Part shown: in pieces, positions 22,735 through 30,413 of the stretch
How positions within the stretch are numbered: the stretch's first letter is position 1
How the letters are laid out: every line of letters starts with the position of its first letter
Source: Thermoanaerobaculia bacterium
GTDB taxonomy: Bacteria; Acidobacteriota; Thermoanaerobaculia; Multivoradales; JAHEKO01
Reading direction: 5' to 3'
NCBI GenBank assembly: GCA_947259925.1
Contig: CAMYOG010000002.1
Span: 98,006 to 162,005, forward strand
DNA length: 64,000 nt
Position numbers and translations under genes: made by a program
Notes under the pieces: generated by a model
The model's database searches: none
What the model was told of the DNA's origin: nothing
Seen by the model: only the letters and a program-made list of their open reading frames with translations

Positions 22735-23088
22735 ATGCCGATGACGTTCGTACCGGTCATCCCAGTTACCGAGACCCCGCCTTCGCCGACCACGCAGGAG
22801 CTGGCGGGCAGGCTGGCGGAGACGATCCGCGAGTTCAAGCAGACCCATCCGGGAACCAAGCCCGAGGAAATCAAGCACGCCCTGCGGCTGGCGAGTGCCG
22901 GGCACACGAAGCCGGTCGCGGCCGGCCTGGCGGCCGTCGTGCTCGGCCTGCTCTTCGCCGCCGGCCTGGCGGTCTTCATGTACGCCCGCGGTGGCAGCTT
23001 CGACCCGAGCTCGCCGGCGTTCCCGATGATCCTGATCGCACTGGTGGTGATGGCGCTGCTGGGGGTGTTCGTCGCCCTGAAGCGGTAG
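22735..23088 (+). CDS. Small membrane protein next to the ECF sigma factor
   Basis: This 117-residue protein has a polar N-terminal half that includes a predicted helix (TQELAGRLAETIREFKQTH), then two hydrophobic segments at residues 61-82 (VAAGLAAVVLGLLFAAGLAVF) and 94-114. I do not recognise a family. The start ATG 22735 has GGAGAGGAG close upstream; a second ATG lies two codons later. It is transcribed divergently from the ECF sigma gene over a 154-bp region, which hints at shared control. No function can be assigned. Confidence 0.65.
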   Translation: MPMTFVPVIPVTETPPSPTTQELAGRLAETIREFKQTHPGTKPEEIKHALRLASAGHTKPVAAGLAAVVLGLLFAAGLAVFMYARGGSFDPSSPAFPMILIALVVMALLGVFVALKR

Positions 23089-23116
23089 GCGATCGGATCA
23101 CCTTCGCATCTGCCGA

Positions 23117-24487
23117 TCAGCCCCGCTCCCGGCCCCAACCGGTCAGGATCGCGAGGACCACGACCACCAGAAGCACCCAGGAGTGGAAGTTGGAGAGACC
23201 GACCTCCAGGGCCGACAGTCGGGGCATGCCCTCGGCACCCTGGCTCATGCTCGCCGCCAGGATGGTCGGGATGCAGTAGGGCAGGAGGAACGGATAGGTG
23301 CAGACGGTGATGTCGAGCAAGTTGGCGCGCCGGGTCGCGGGGATCTCGACGCGGCTCCCGGCGTCCCGGGTGAAGTCGCCGACCGCCAGGATTGCGACGG
23401 TCGAGTGGGTGGTCAGGAGGGCGGCCGCCGAGACCGTGCCGAAGGTCCATAGCTCGACGTCGCGGGCGCTCTGCGCCCGGCGCTGCGCCATTGCCACCAG
23501 CCGCTCGGTGATGCCGGTCGCCTCCAGTCCGGCGACCAGGCCCATCAGCAGGATGGTGAAGATCGAGACCCCGACCCCCCGCTCGATGCCGCTGACGATC
23601 AGGCCGCGGCCGCCGAAGCTCTCGAGGTCGAGGTAGAAGATCTCCGACCGCTCGAGCAGCCCGAGCCCGAGGCCGACGCCGATCGCCGCGACGATCCCGA
23701 ACAGGAGTCCCTCGAGCAGATGACGCCCGGTCAGAAGGAGGGCGATGACCAGCGCCGGCACCAGCAGCATCGGTAATCCGCGCGCGCCCTGCTCGGTGGC
23801 CAGTCCGGTCGCGGCCGCCACGCCGGCGCCGTCCGAGCCGCCGAGCGCCGCATACAGGGCCAGTGCGACGATCGCGGCCGGAATGGCGTACTTGAGTCGC
23901 GAGCGGACCACGTCGCCGATCTCGGCTCCCTGGGTGGCTGCCGAGGCGATGGTGGTGTCCGAGACCGGAGAGATGTTGTCGCCGAAGGTCGCGCCCCCGA
24001 GAACCGCCGCCATCAGGATGACCGGCTCCGCGCCGAGCGCGGCTCCGGCGGGGTAGAGAAGGGGTGCGCAGATGATGATCGTTCCGAGGCTGGTACCGGT
24101 GGAGGTCGACACCAGGCAGCAGATCAGGAACGCCGCCGCGGCGTAGCCGCCGCCCGAGACACCGGCCTTCGAGGCCAGCCAGACCAGCGCCTCGACGAAG
24201 CCGCTGGCGTTCATCAGGGTGCCGAGAACCCCTGCCAGAAGCCAGGCGAGGATCATCAGCAGGACGATCCGGCGACTCATGCCGGCCACGATCGTCTCGG
24301 CGTAGCAGTGCCGGTCGCGGGCGAGCATCAGGCCGACGGTCAGGGCGGCGATCAGGATCGGCCAGAATCCGCGCTCGTCGGGAGCGCCCGAGAGTCCGAG
24401 CCAGACGACGCCGGCGAAGAAGAGAACGAACGGCAGGAGCGCACCCGGCGTGCCGCCGTAGAAGGTCAGGGTCTGCCGTGGTTCCAA
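23117..24487 (-). CDS. nhaC: Na+/H+ antiporter, NhaC family
   Basis: The roughly 456-residue protein has about twelve membrane segments and the NhaC signature region GATFGDNISPVSDTTIASAA near residue 165. It also has the paired VSTSTGTSLGT segment before it. Members exchange sodium for protons across the inner membrane. The frame extends upstream without coding character to 24850, so I place the start at TTG 24487, just before EPRQTLTFYGG. No ATG is available, so the start is uncertain. It is divergent from the TIGR04076-type gene (54 bp between starts). Some NhaC relatives carry lactate or amino-acid anions instead, so cargo is a family-level inference. Confidence 0.85.
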   Translation of the reverse strand: MEPRQTLTFYGGTPGALLPFVLFFAGVVWLGLSGAPDERGFWPILIAALTVGLMLARDRHCYAETIVAGMSRRIVLLMILAWLLAGVLGTLMNASGFVEALVWLASKAGVSGGGYAAAAFLICCLVSTSTGTSLGTIIICAPLLYPAGAALGAEPVILMAAVLGGATFGDNISPVSDTTIASAATQGAEIGDVVRSRLKYAIPAAIVALALYAALGGSDGAGVAAATGLATEQGARGLPMLLVPALVIALLLTGRHLLEGLLFGIVAAIGVGLGLGLLERSEIFYLDLESFGGRGLIVSGIERGVGVSIFTILLMGLVAGLEATGITERLVAMAQRRAQSARDVELWTFGTVSAAALLTTHSTVAILAVGDFTRDAGSRVEIPATRRANLLDITVCTYPFLLPYCIPTILAASMSQGAEGMPRLSALEVGLSNFHSWVLLVVVVLAILTGWGRERG

Positions 24488-24541
24488 GGCGGCGCCAGGG
24501 TACCAGAGGGCTTTGCCGGTACAGTAGCCGCGGGAGGCACG

Positions 24542-24892
24542 ATGTCCGATCGAGACGACACCTTCACGCTCTACGACTTGCGGGTCGAGGTCGTAGCCAC
24601 CGATCGCCCGATGGTCTGCAATCACCGAGAGGGCGACTACTTCGAGCTCTCCGGGGAGAACCTCTCGATGCCGACGGGGCAGACCTTCCCGATCTATCCG
24701 CTGGCGGCGATCCTGCCCCTGCTGCCGGCCAAGCAGCGCGAGACCGAGCCGAACGATTGGATGACCACCGACATGGACATCGCCTGTCCGGATTCCAATT
24801 GCGGCGGCCTCTTCCGGATCACCCGCACCGGCAAGCGGACCTTCCGCCACGGCGAGGTGACCTTGGTGCCGCTGAGGACCGCCGACGCTTGA
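24542..24892 (+). CDS. TIGR04076-family protein
   Basis: The 116-residue protein matches the pattern of TIGR04076 proteins: a beta strand start (YDLRVEVV), CNHREGDYFEL near residue 27, PIYPLAAILPLLPAKQRE near 53, and a Cys pair (CPDSNCGG) near 85. The family has no defined function; the Cys and His residues could hold a metal. ATG 24542 follows GGGAGG with suitable spacing. Its TGA overlaps the TTG start of the aldo/keto reductase gene, so the two are translationally coupled and perhaps form one metabolic unit. Confidence 0.75.
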   Translation: MSDRDDTFTLYDLRVEVVATDRPMVCNHREGDYFELSGENLSMPTGQTFPIYPLAAILPLLPAKQRETEPNDWMTTDMDIACPDSNCGGLFRITRTGKRTFRHGEVTLVPLRTADA

Positions 24893-25935
24893 CTGTCGAG
24901 CGCCTCGAGCTGGCTCCGGGCTACTCGATCTCGCGAGTGATCAACGGCTGCTGGCAGTTGTCGGCCGGACACCAGCGCACGGCGCCCGACGAGCGCCAGG
25001 TGGTCGACGGCTGGCGCTGTCTGGCCGAGGCCGGGCTCACCACCTTCGACTGCGCCGACATCTACAGCGGAGTCGAAGCGCTCCTCGGCCGTTTCCTGAG
25101 CGAGTGGCGGCAGGGAGGTGGCGATCCGGATGCGATCCAGATCCACACGAAGTACGTCCCGGACCTCGACCATCTCGCCGGGCTGAGCCGGGGCCAGGTG
25201 GAGTCGATCGTCGACCGCTCGCTCGCGCGCCTCGGTGTCGAGCGTCTCGATATGGTGCAGCTCGCATGGTGGGACTACACGGTCCCCGGCTATCTCGATG
25301 CCGCGGCGTGGCTCGAGGAGCTCCGCCAGGTGGGCAAGATCCGGCTGGTCGGTGTGACCAACTTCGACGTTCCACGACTCGGCGAGATCCTCGACGCCGG
25401 GATCCCGGTGGCGGCGCACCAGGTGCAGTACTCGCTTCTCGACCGGCGGCCGGAGCACGGCATGGTCGAGCTCAGCCAGGAGCGCGGTGTCCATCTGCTC
25501 ACCTACGGAGCGCTGGCCGGCGGCTTCCTGTCGCGTCGCTGGCTCGGCGCCGGCGATCCCGAGGAGCCCGGGAATCGCTCGCTGGTCAAGTACCGGCTGA
25601 TCATCGAGGAGTTCGGAGGCTGGGAGCTCTTCCAGGAGCTCCTCGCGCGACTGGACGGGATCGCCGAGCGCCACGGTGTGAGCCCGAGCACGGTCGCCGC
25701 CCGCTGGGTTCTGGATCGGCTCGGTGTCGGTGGCATCATCGTCGGTGCCAGGAACGCGGAGCATCTCGAGGAGAACCTACGCCTCGGGGATGTCGAGGTG
25801 GACGACGCCGACCTGGAGGACCTGACCGCCGTGCTCGGACGGAGTCTCGGACCTGGCGGCGACACCTTCGGACTCGAGCGTATCCCCGGCGGCGCCCACT
25901 CGTCGATCATGTGGAAGAACCTGAACCGCGGCTGA
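24889..25935 (+). CDS. Aldo/keto reductase-like protein with altered catalytic tetrad
   Basis: The 348-residue protein has the AKR TIM-barrel pattern. Asp and Tyr lie in FDCADIYSG near residue 47, the catalytic Lys in HTKYVPD near 85, GVTNFDVPRL near 145, QVQYSLLDRRPE near 180 and the NADPH-binding IIVGARNAEHLEENL near 285. The usual active-site His in the strand after LDMVQL is missing: the sequence reads LAWWDY, placing Ala or Trp there. Either the substrate range is unusual or the His role is taken over by another residue. The start TTG overlaps the TGA of the upstream TIGR04076 gene; no better start is visible. Product class is clear, substrate is not. Confidence 0.83.
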   Translation: MTVERLELAPGYSISRVINGCWQLSAGHQRTAPDERQVVDGWRCLAEAGLTTFDCADIYSGVEALLGRFLSEWRQGGGDPDAIQIHTKYVPDLDHLAGLSRGQVESIVDRSLARLGVERLDMVQLAWWDYTVPGYLDAAAWLEELRQVGKIRLVGVTNFDVPRLGEILDAGIPVAAHQVQYSLLDRRPEHGMVELSQERGVHLLTYGALAGGFLSRRWLGAGDPEEPGNRSLVKYRLIIEEFGGWELFQELLARLDGIAERHGVSPSTVAARWVLDRLGVGGIIVGARNAEHLEENLRLGDVEVDDADLEDLTAVLGRSLGPGGDTFGLERIPGGAHSSIMWKNLNRG

Positions 25936-25965
25936 GCGGGGCAGCGGATAGACTCGGCGTTCGCC

Positions 25966-27735
25966 ATGACCAGCCATCCACGCGTCCTGACGACGGTGCT
26001 CGCGCTCGCACTGCTCGCGGGCTGTACGGCCGAGGAGTCGCCGCCCGCGCCACCGATGCCGCAGGTCGACCACTCGATCGTCGACGACTATCTCGAGACC
26101 TACTTCCGGACCTTTCCGACCCGCGCGACCGCCGCGGGTCGGCACGAGTACGACGGCGAGCTCGAGGACCTGGGCCAGGAGGCGCGACTCGCCTGGATCG
26201 ACTACAACCGGCGGGTGCTCGAGCGGATCGAGCCTGCCCTGCACGCCGGTCGGGCGGAGCGGGAGCTGCGGCTCGACCTCGAGCTCCTCTGGCGCCAGGT
26301 GCAGCGCCAGCTGATGGACCACGAGTCACTACGGGTGCCGCGGCGCAATCCGCTGTACTGGACTGGGATCCTCGGCAACGCGACCATCTTCCTGCTGGTC
26401 CGGGACGATCTACCGCTCGAGGAGCGCCTCACCCGGGCGGCGGAACGCGCGGTGCTGATTCCGCGGCTCGCGGCCCAGGCCGAGGAGGCGTTGACCGGTT
26501 CCGAAGAGCACATCGCGTCCGAGCTATGCCAGATGGCCGCGCGTCAGGCCCAGGGGACCGCGGTCTTCTATCGGGGCGGCTTTGCCGAGGCGGCAGGTGA
26601 CGACTCCGCGCTCCGGCAACGGATGACCGAGGCGGGAGCTTCGGCCGCCGACGCCCTCGAGGGGCTCGGGGTCTTTCTCGACGGACTGTGCGAGCGGGCG
26701 GCAGGCTCGCCGCGCCTGAAGCACTTGTACGAATACCGGTTCCGCATCGTCACCGGCATCGAGGACCGGGTCGACCTGGTGCTCGATCGCGCGGAGGCGG
26801 CGCTGATCTTGAAGCGGGGAGAGGTGGCGGAGTACGGCCGCTCGGTCTGGGGCGAGATCTTCCCCGGTGAAGCGGCGCCAGACGACGACGTCGAGCTGGT
26901 GGCGCGTCTCTTTCAGCGCATCGGCGAGGACGGCGCCGAGACGATCGAGGAGTACGTGGCCGACTTCAAGGACCTGACCGAAAGGTCGGTCCAGTTCGTC
27001 CGCGACCACGATCTGGTCACCCTGCCGGAGCCGCTGACACTGATCATCGATCGCTCGCCGTCGTACTTCGTAGGTGCGAGCGTCGGTGGGGTCTACCCAG
27101 CCGGGCCGTACGCGCTGGCGGACGCGAAGACTCTCCTGTTCGCGCCAACGCCTCCCGAAAGCGCGCCACCCGAGACGAAGCGCGCCTTCTTCCGCGACTT
27201 CAATCATCACTTCAACGTGATGATCGTGCCGCACGAGATCATCCCGGGCCACTACCTGCAGCTCAAGTACGCGGCGTCGCATCCACACAAGCTGCGTGCG
27301 ATCTTTGGCGACGGCGTCTACATCGAAGGATGGGGCACGTTCTCCGAGCGGCTGATGCTCGACCAGGGCTGGGGTACGCCGCTGGCGCGCATCGCCCATC
27401 TCAAGAAGCAGCTCGAGAACATCGCCCGGACCATCGTCGACATCCGGGTGCATACCCGCGGGATGACCCGTGACGAGGTGATCGAGTTCCTGCAGGAGGA
27501 GGCGCTGCAGGACGCCCAGTTCGCCGGCAACATGTGGCGGCGCGCGATCACCAGCTCGCCGCAGCTGACGTCCTACCACCTGGGATACGCGCAGGTCCAG
27601 GGCCTGTTCGAGGACGTCAGAGAGGCTCGAGGTGAAGCGTTCACGGTCAAGGAGTTCATGGACGGCATGATGGAGATGGGCCCGGTGCCGGTCCGTCACT
27701 ACCGCGAGCGGATGTTGGGGTGGTCGGGGCCTTGA
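25966..27735 (+). CDS. DUF885-family lipoprotein, probable metallohydrolase
   Basis: The 589-residue protein has a lipoprotein signal (VLALALLAGC, cysteine at residue 17) and then the helical DUF885 fold. HEIIPGH near residues 423-429 is the zinc-binding pair, and the conserved EGWGTFSERLM near 450 supplies a further Glu ligand. Length and motifs match DUF885 proteins, which are annotated as uncharacterised lipoproteins or peptidase-like hydrolases. It would be attached to the outer or inner membrane on the periplasmic side. The next gene starts within its last codons. Confidence 0.88.
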   Translation: MTSHPRVLTTVLALALLAGCTAEESPPAPPMPQVDHSIVDDYLETYFRTFPTRATAAGRHEYDGELEDLGQEARLAWIDYNRRVLERIEPALHAGRAERELRLDLELLWRQVQRQLMDHESLRVPRRNPLYWTGILGNATIFLLVRDDLPLEERLTRAAERAVLIPRLAAQAEEALTGSEEHIASELCQMAARQAQGTAVFYRGGFAEAAGDDSALRQRMTEAGASAADALEGLGVFLDGLCERAAGSPRLKHLYEYRFRIVTGIEDRVDLVLDRAEAALILKRGEVAEYGRSVWGEIFPGEAAPDDDVELVARLFQRIGEDGAETIEEYVADFKDLTERSVQFVRDHDLVTLPEPLTLIIDRSPSYFVGASVGGVYPAGPYALADAKTLLFAPTPPESAPPETKRAFFRDFNHHFNVMIVPHEIIPGHYLQLKYAASHPHKLRAIFGDGVYIEGWGTFSERLMLDQGWGTPLARIAHLKKQLENIARTIVDIRVHTRGMTRDEVIEFLQEEALQDAQFAGNMWRRAITSSPQLTSYHLGYAQVQGLFEDVREARGEAFTVKEFMDGMMEMGPVPVRHYRERMLGWSGP

Positions 27736-28196
27736 GACGGGCGCTGCGGATCGTCGTCATCGTCTTGGTGCTCGCCGCCCTGGCGATGGCCGGCCGTCTC
27801 GTGCTGTTGGCTCGAAAGGGGGGTAGCGTCGTGCAGGAGCGAATGGCGAGCTGTCCAGCGTCGCCCAATTGCGTGAGCAGCCAGGAGGAGCGTGCGAGTC
27901 ATCGCGTCGAGCCGCTGTCGGTCGTCGGCAGCCCGAGCGACGCCTTCCGGCGTGCCGCGGAAGCCGTGCGCACCCTGCCCAGGACCACGATCAGGACCGA
28001 GGAGAGCGGCTACCTGCATGCCGAGTGCGCCTCGGCGCTGTTCGGATTCGTCGACGACCTCGAGCTCGAGCTCGACCAGGCGGCGGGAGTCATCCATGTC
28101 CGCTCCGCGTCGCGCGTCGGCCACTCGGATCTCGGAGTCAACCGTCGCCGGGTGGAGCGCCTGCGGGCGGCTCTCGAGCGCGGGGACCAGGACTAG
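27720..28196 (+). CDS. DUF1499-family protein with N-terminal membrane segment
   Basis: This 158-residue protein starts with one hydrophobic helix (LRIVVIVLVLAALAMAGRLVLL) and continues with the DUF1499 core. CPASPNCVSSQ near residue 45, YLHAECASALFGFVDDLEL near 98 and IHVRSASRVGHSDLGVNRRRV near 125 are its typical conserved segments. The family has no established function. It starts with GTG inside the end of the DUF885 gene, overlapping it by 16 bp, so the two genes are likely co-expressed. The core probably lies in the periplasm. Confidence 0.85.
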   Translation: MVGALRRALRIVVIVLVLAALAMAGRLVLLARKGGSVVQERMASCPASPNCVSSQEERASHRVEPLSVVGSPSDAFRRAAEAVRTLPRTTIRTEESGYLHAECASALFGFVDDLELELDQAAGVIHVRSASRVGHSDLGVNRRRVERLRAALERGDQD

Positions 28197-28353
28197 GCGG
28201 ACCTCGGCTCGACGCCCGACCCGGACGCCCCGGGCGGGGAGGTGCTCAGTCATCGCCCCGACGTGGCTGGCCCACTGGTAGATCCGGTCACCGCCGGGGC
28301 AGGGGCGGCCAGCAGGTGGATTATGCCGCCTGCCGCTGGTACGGTCTCCTCGG

Positions 28354-28779
28354 ATGGAGTCGCTGTACGAGCGGAGTTTCGCCTATCTCCTCGGAGTCAT
28401 TCTGGCGGTGGCGATCGCCTACCCGGCCAGTCACCTGCACCCCACGCGAGAGCGGCGCTTCTTCACCGTGGCGATGGCGGTGGTGGTGCTCGGCTTCGTC
28501 GGCTTCCCGCTCTCCCAGGGCGATCCGATCGGGCTCGCCTGGGAGCTGGCCGCGATCGTCGGGCTCGGTGCGCTGCTGCTACTGAGCTTCGAGCATGTCG
28601 TCCTCCTGCCGGTGGTCTGGTTCGGTCATGGGCTCTGGGATCTGGCGTTTCTGGTCGGCGGCACGCCGATCGACAAGCCGACGTGGGTCTGCGAGCTGTG
28701 CGTACCGTTCGACTGGCTCATCGCTGCCTACCTGGTGACTCGACTCGGCCGCTGGCGTACCGCGGCCGCCAGCTCCTGA
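28354..28779 (+). CDS. Small integral membrane protein
   Basis: The 141-residue protein has about four hydrophobic segments (residues 9-26, 36-52, 62-92 and 118-134). The WFGHGLWDLAFL and CELCVPFDWLIAAYL segments near the C-terminus look like a conserved core. I do not recognise a named family. It follows a 157-bp spacer after the DUF1499 gene in which I see no feature. It precedes the carboxylesterase gene by 1 bp, so it is probably co-transcribed with that gene. Confidence 0.68.
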   Translation: MESLYERSFAYLLGVILAVAIAYPASHLHPTRERRFFTVAMAVVVLGFVGFPLSQGDPIGLAWELAAIVGLGALLLLSFEHVVLLPVVWFGHGLWDLAFLVGGTPIDKPTWVCELCVPFDWLIAAYLVTRLGRWRTAAASS

Positions 28780-28780
28780 G

Positions 28781-30316
28781 ATGCCGGTCGTCGAGACCCG
28801 CCATGGCAGGGTTCGCGGGCAGACCGAGCAGGGCGTCGAGGTCTATCGCGGGATACCGTACGCGCGTCCCCCGGTGGGCGAGCTCCGGTTCGAGGCTCCG
28901 GTTCCTCCCGTTCCATGGGCCGGCGTGCGCGACGCGCTCCGGTTCTCGCCCGCAGCTCCCCAGATGGGGACCGAGGCGGGTCCGATCGGCACGGTCTTCC
29001 GCGTGATCCGCGGTGGCATCTCCGAGGACTGCCTCTATCTGAACGTCTGGACGCCCCGCGCCGACGCAAGCGCCAGGCTGCCGGTGGTGGTCTACGTCCA
29101 TGGCGGCGCCTACGTGCTGGGCGCCGGCTCTACCTTCCTCTACAACGGCTCGCGCTTCGCCCGCTCGGGAGTCGTCGTGGTGACACTCAACTACCGGCTG
29201 GGCGCGCTCGGCTTTCTCGATCTGAGCCGCCTGGCCGGTGACGGCGGCCCGCCGGCGAACGTCGGCATCCTCGACCAGGTGGCGGCACTCGAGTGGGTCC
29301 ACGAGAACATCGACCGATTCGGCGGCGATCCCGGAAACATCACGCTCTACGGTGAGTCCGCCGGGGCGATGAGCGTTGGCGCCCATCTCGGGCTCGGCGG
29401 TCGGCGCCGGTTCCGCCGCGCGATCCTCGCGAGTGGTGCCACCGCCAACGTCTCGACTCCGGAGGAAGGTGACTACGTGAGCCGTCGATTCCTGGACGCG
29501 CTGTCGATCGCACCGGACGACTGGCGCCAGATTCTCGAGCTGCCGATGGAGAGCGTTCTCCACGCCCAGCGCCGGGCGCTACACGGCGACCTGGCGCGGT
29601 TTGGCAATCTGCCCTGGCAGCCGACCGTCGATGGCGTGCTGATCGAGAGGCAGCCGCTGGAGGCGATCCGCTCGGGCTCGGCCGCCGACGTCGAGGTCCT
29701 CGTCGGCACCAATCGCGAAGAGTGGAAGCTGTTCGTCGCCGGTACGCCCCAGCTCCGATTCATGCGCCCCGAGGGTCTCCGGCGCCGGGTGGTCGAGGCC
29801 CTGGGGCAGGGCGGCGGCGATCCTGAAGCCGCCGACGAGTTGATCGCACGCCACCGCCGGCGGTTGCGTCACTCCCGCCGGTGGCCGTTCGAGGTCTGGG
29901 TGAGGATCAGGACCGAGCAGTTCTTCCGGCTGCCGGCGATCGAGTTGGCCGAGGCGCACGCCGGTGGCCGGGGCCGAACCTACTGTTATCGATTCGATGC
30001 TCCGGCTCCGAGGTTCCCCAGGGTGCTCGGGAGCTGTCACGGCATCGAGCTCGGGGTGGTCTTCGGAACCTTCCGTCACCCCTACCTGCGGCCGATCTAC
30101 GGCGATCGTCCCGCCACCCGTCGACTTTCCGACGAGCTCGGCCAGGCGTGGGCGAGCTTCGCGCGCTCCGGCCGGCCGAGCTGGCAAGCCGGTCCCGACT
30201 GGCAGCCCTTCGGCCTCGATGGGCGCGAGACCATGCTTCTGCGGTCGGGATCGAGACCGGCGCCGGGCGCCGAGCCGGTCGGCCGATCGGCCTGGCGCTC
30301 CTCGAACACCTGCTAA
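28781..30316 (+). CDS. Type-B carboxylesterase
   Basis: The 511-residue protein has the standard length and motifs of the carboxylesterase/cholinesterase family: YRGIPYARPPVGELRF at the N-terminus, EDCLYLNVWTP near residue 85, the oxyanion segment YVHGGAYVLG near 105, and the nucleophile Ser193 in GESAGAMS. The acid lies further on and the catalytic His appears in CHGIELGVVFG near residue 417. It hydrolyses carboxylic esters. No signal peptide is seen, so it is probably cytoplasmic. It starts 1 bp after the small membrane protein gene. Confidence 0.92.
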   Translation: MPVVETRHGRVRGQTEQGVEVYRGIPYARPPVGELRFEAPVPPVPWAGVRDALRFSPAAPQMGTEAGPIGTVFRVIRGGISEDCLYLNVWTPRADASARLPVVVYVHGGAYVLGAGSTFLYNGSRFARSGVVVVTLNYRLGALGFLDLSRLAGDGGPPANVGILDQVAALEWVHENIDRFGGDPGNITLYGESAGAMSVGAHLGLGGRRRFRRAILASGATANVSTPEEGDYVSRRFLDALSIAPDDWRQILELPMESVLHAQRRALHGDLARFGNLPWQPTVDGVLIERQPLEAIRSGSAADVEVLVGTNREEWKLFVAGTPQLRFMRPEGLRRRVVEALGQGGGDPEAADELIARHRRRLRHSRRWPFEVWVRIRTEQFFRLPAIELAEAHAGGRGRTYCYRFDAPAPRFPRVLGSCHGIELGVVFGTFRHPYLRPIYGDRPATRRLSDELGQAWASFARSGRPSWQAGPDWQPFGLDGRETMLLRSGSRPAPGAEPVGRSAWRSSNTC

Positions 30317-30337
30317 TTCGAGGTGGATGATTACGCT

Positions 30338-30354
30338 AGCCGTTGTAGACGGCT
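30338..30354. terminator. Weak hairpin between convergent genes
   Basis: AGCCGT (30338-30343) and ACGGCT (30349-30354) pair over a TGTAG loop in the 97-bp gap between the esterase and the transglycosylase, which converge. An outer pair ATTACG (30330-30335) and CGTAAT (30406-30411) could extend it. No T-tract follows, so termination is only a guess from position. Confidence 0.35.
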
Positions 30355-30413
30355 GATCGTCAGGGAATGCAGGCGAGTTGCTGGTAGCTGCCGGCCAACG
30401 GCCATCGTAATGG

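Noticed and set aside
28197..28353. 157-bp gap between the DUF1499 gene and the next gene as a possible RNA or small gene
   Set aside because: I see no promoter boxes, hairpin with T-tract, tRNA-like fold or coding frame that stands out in it.
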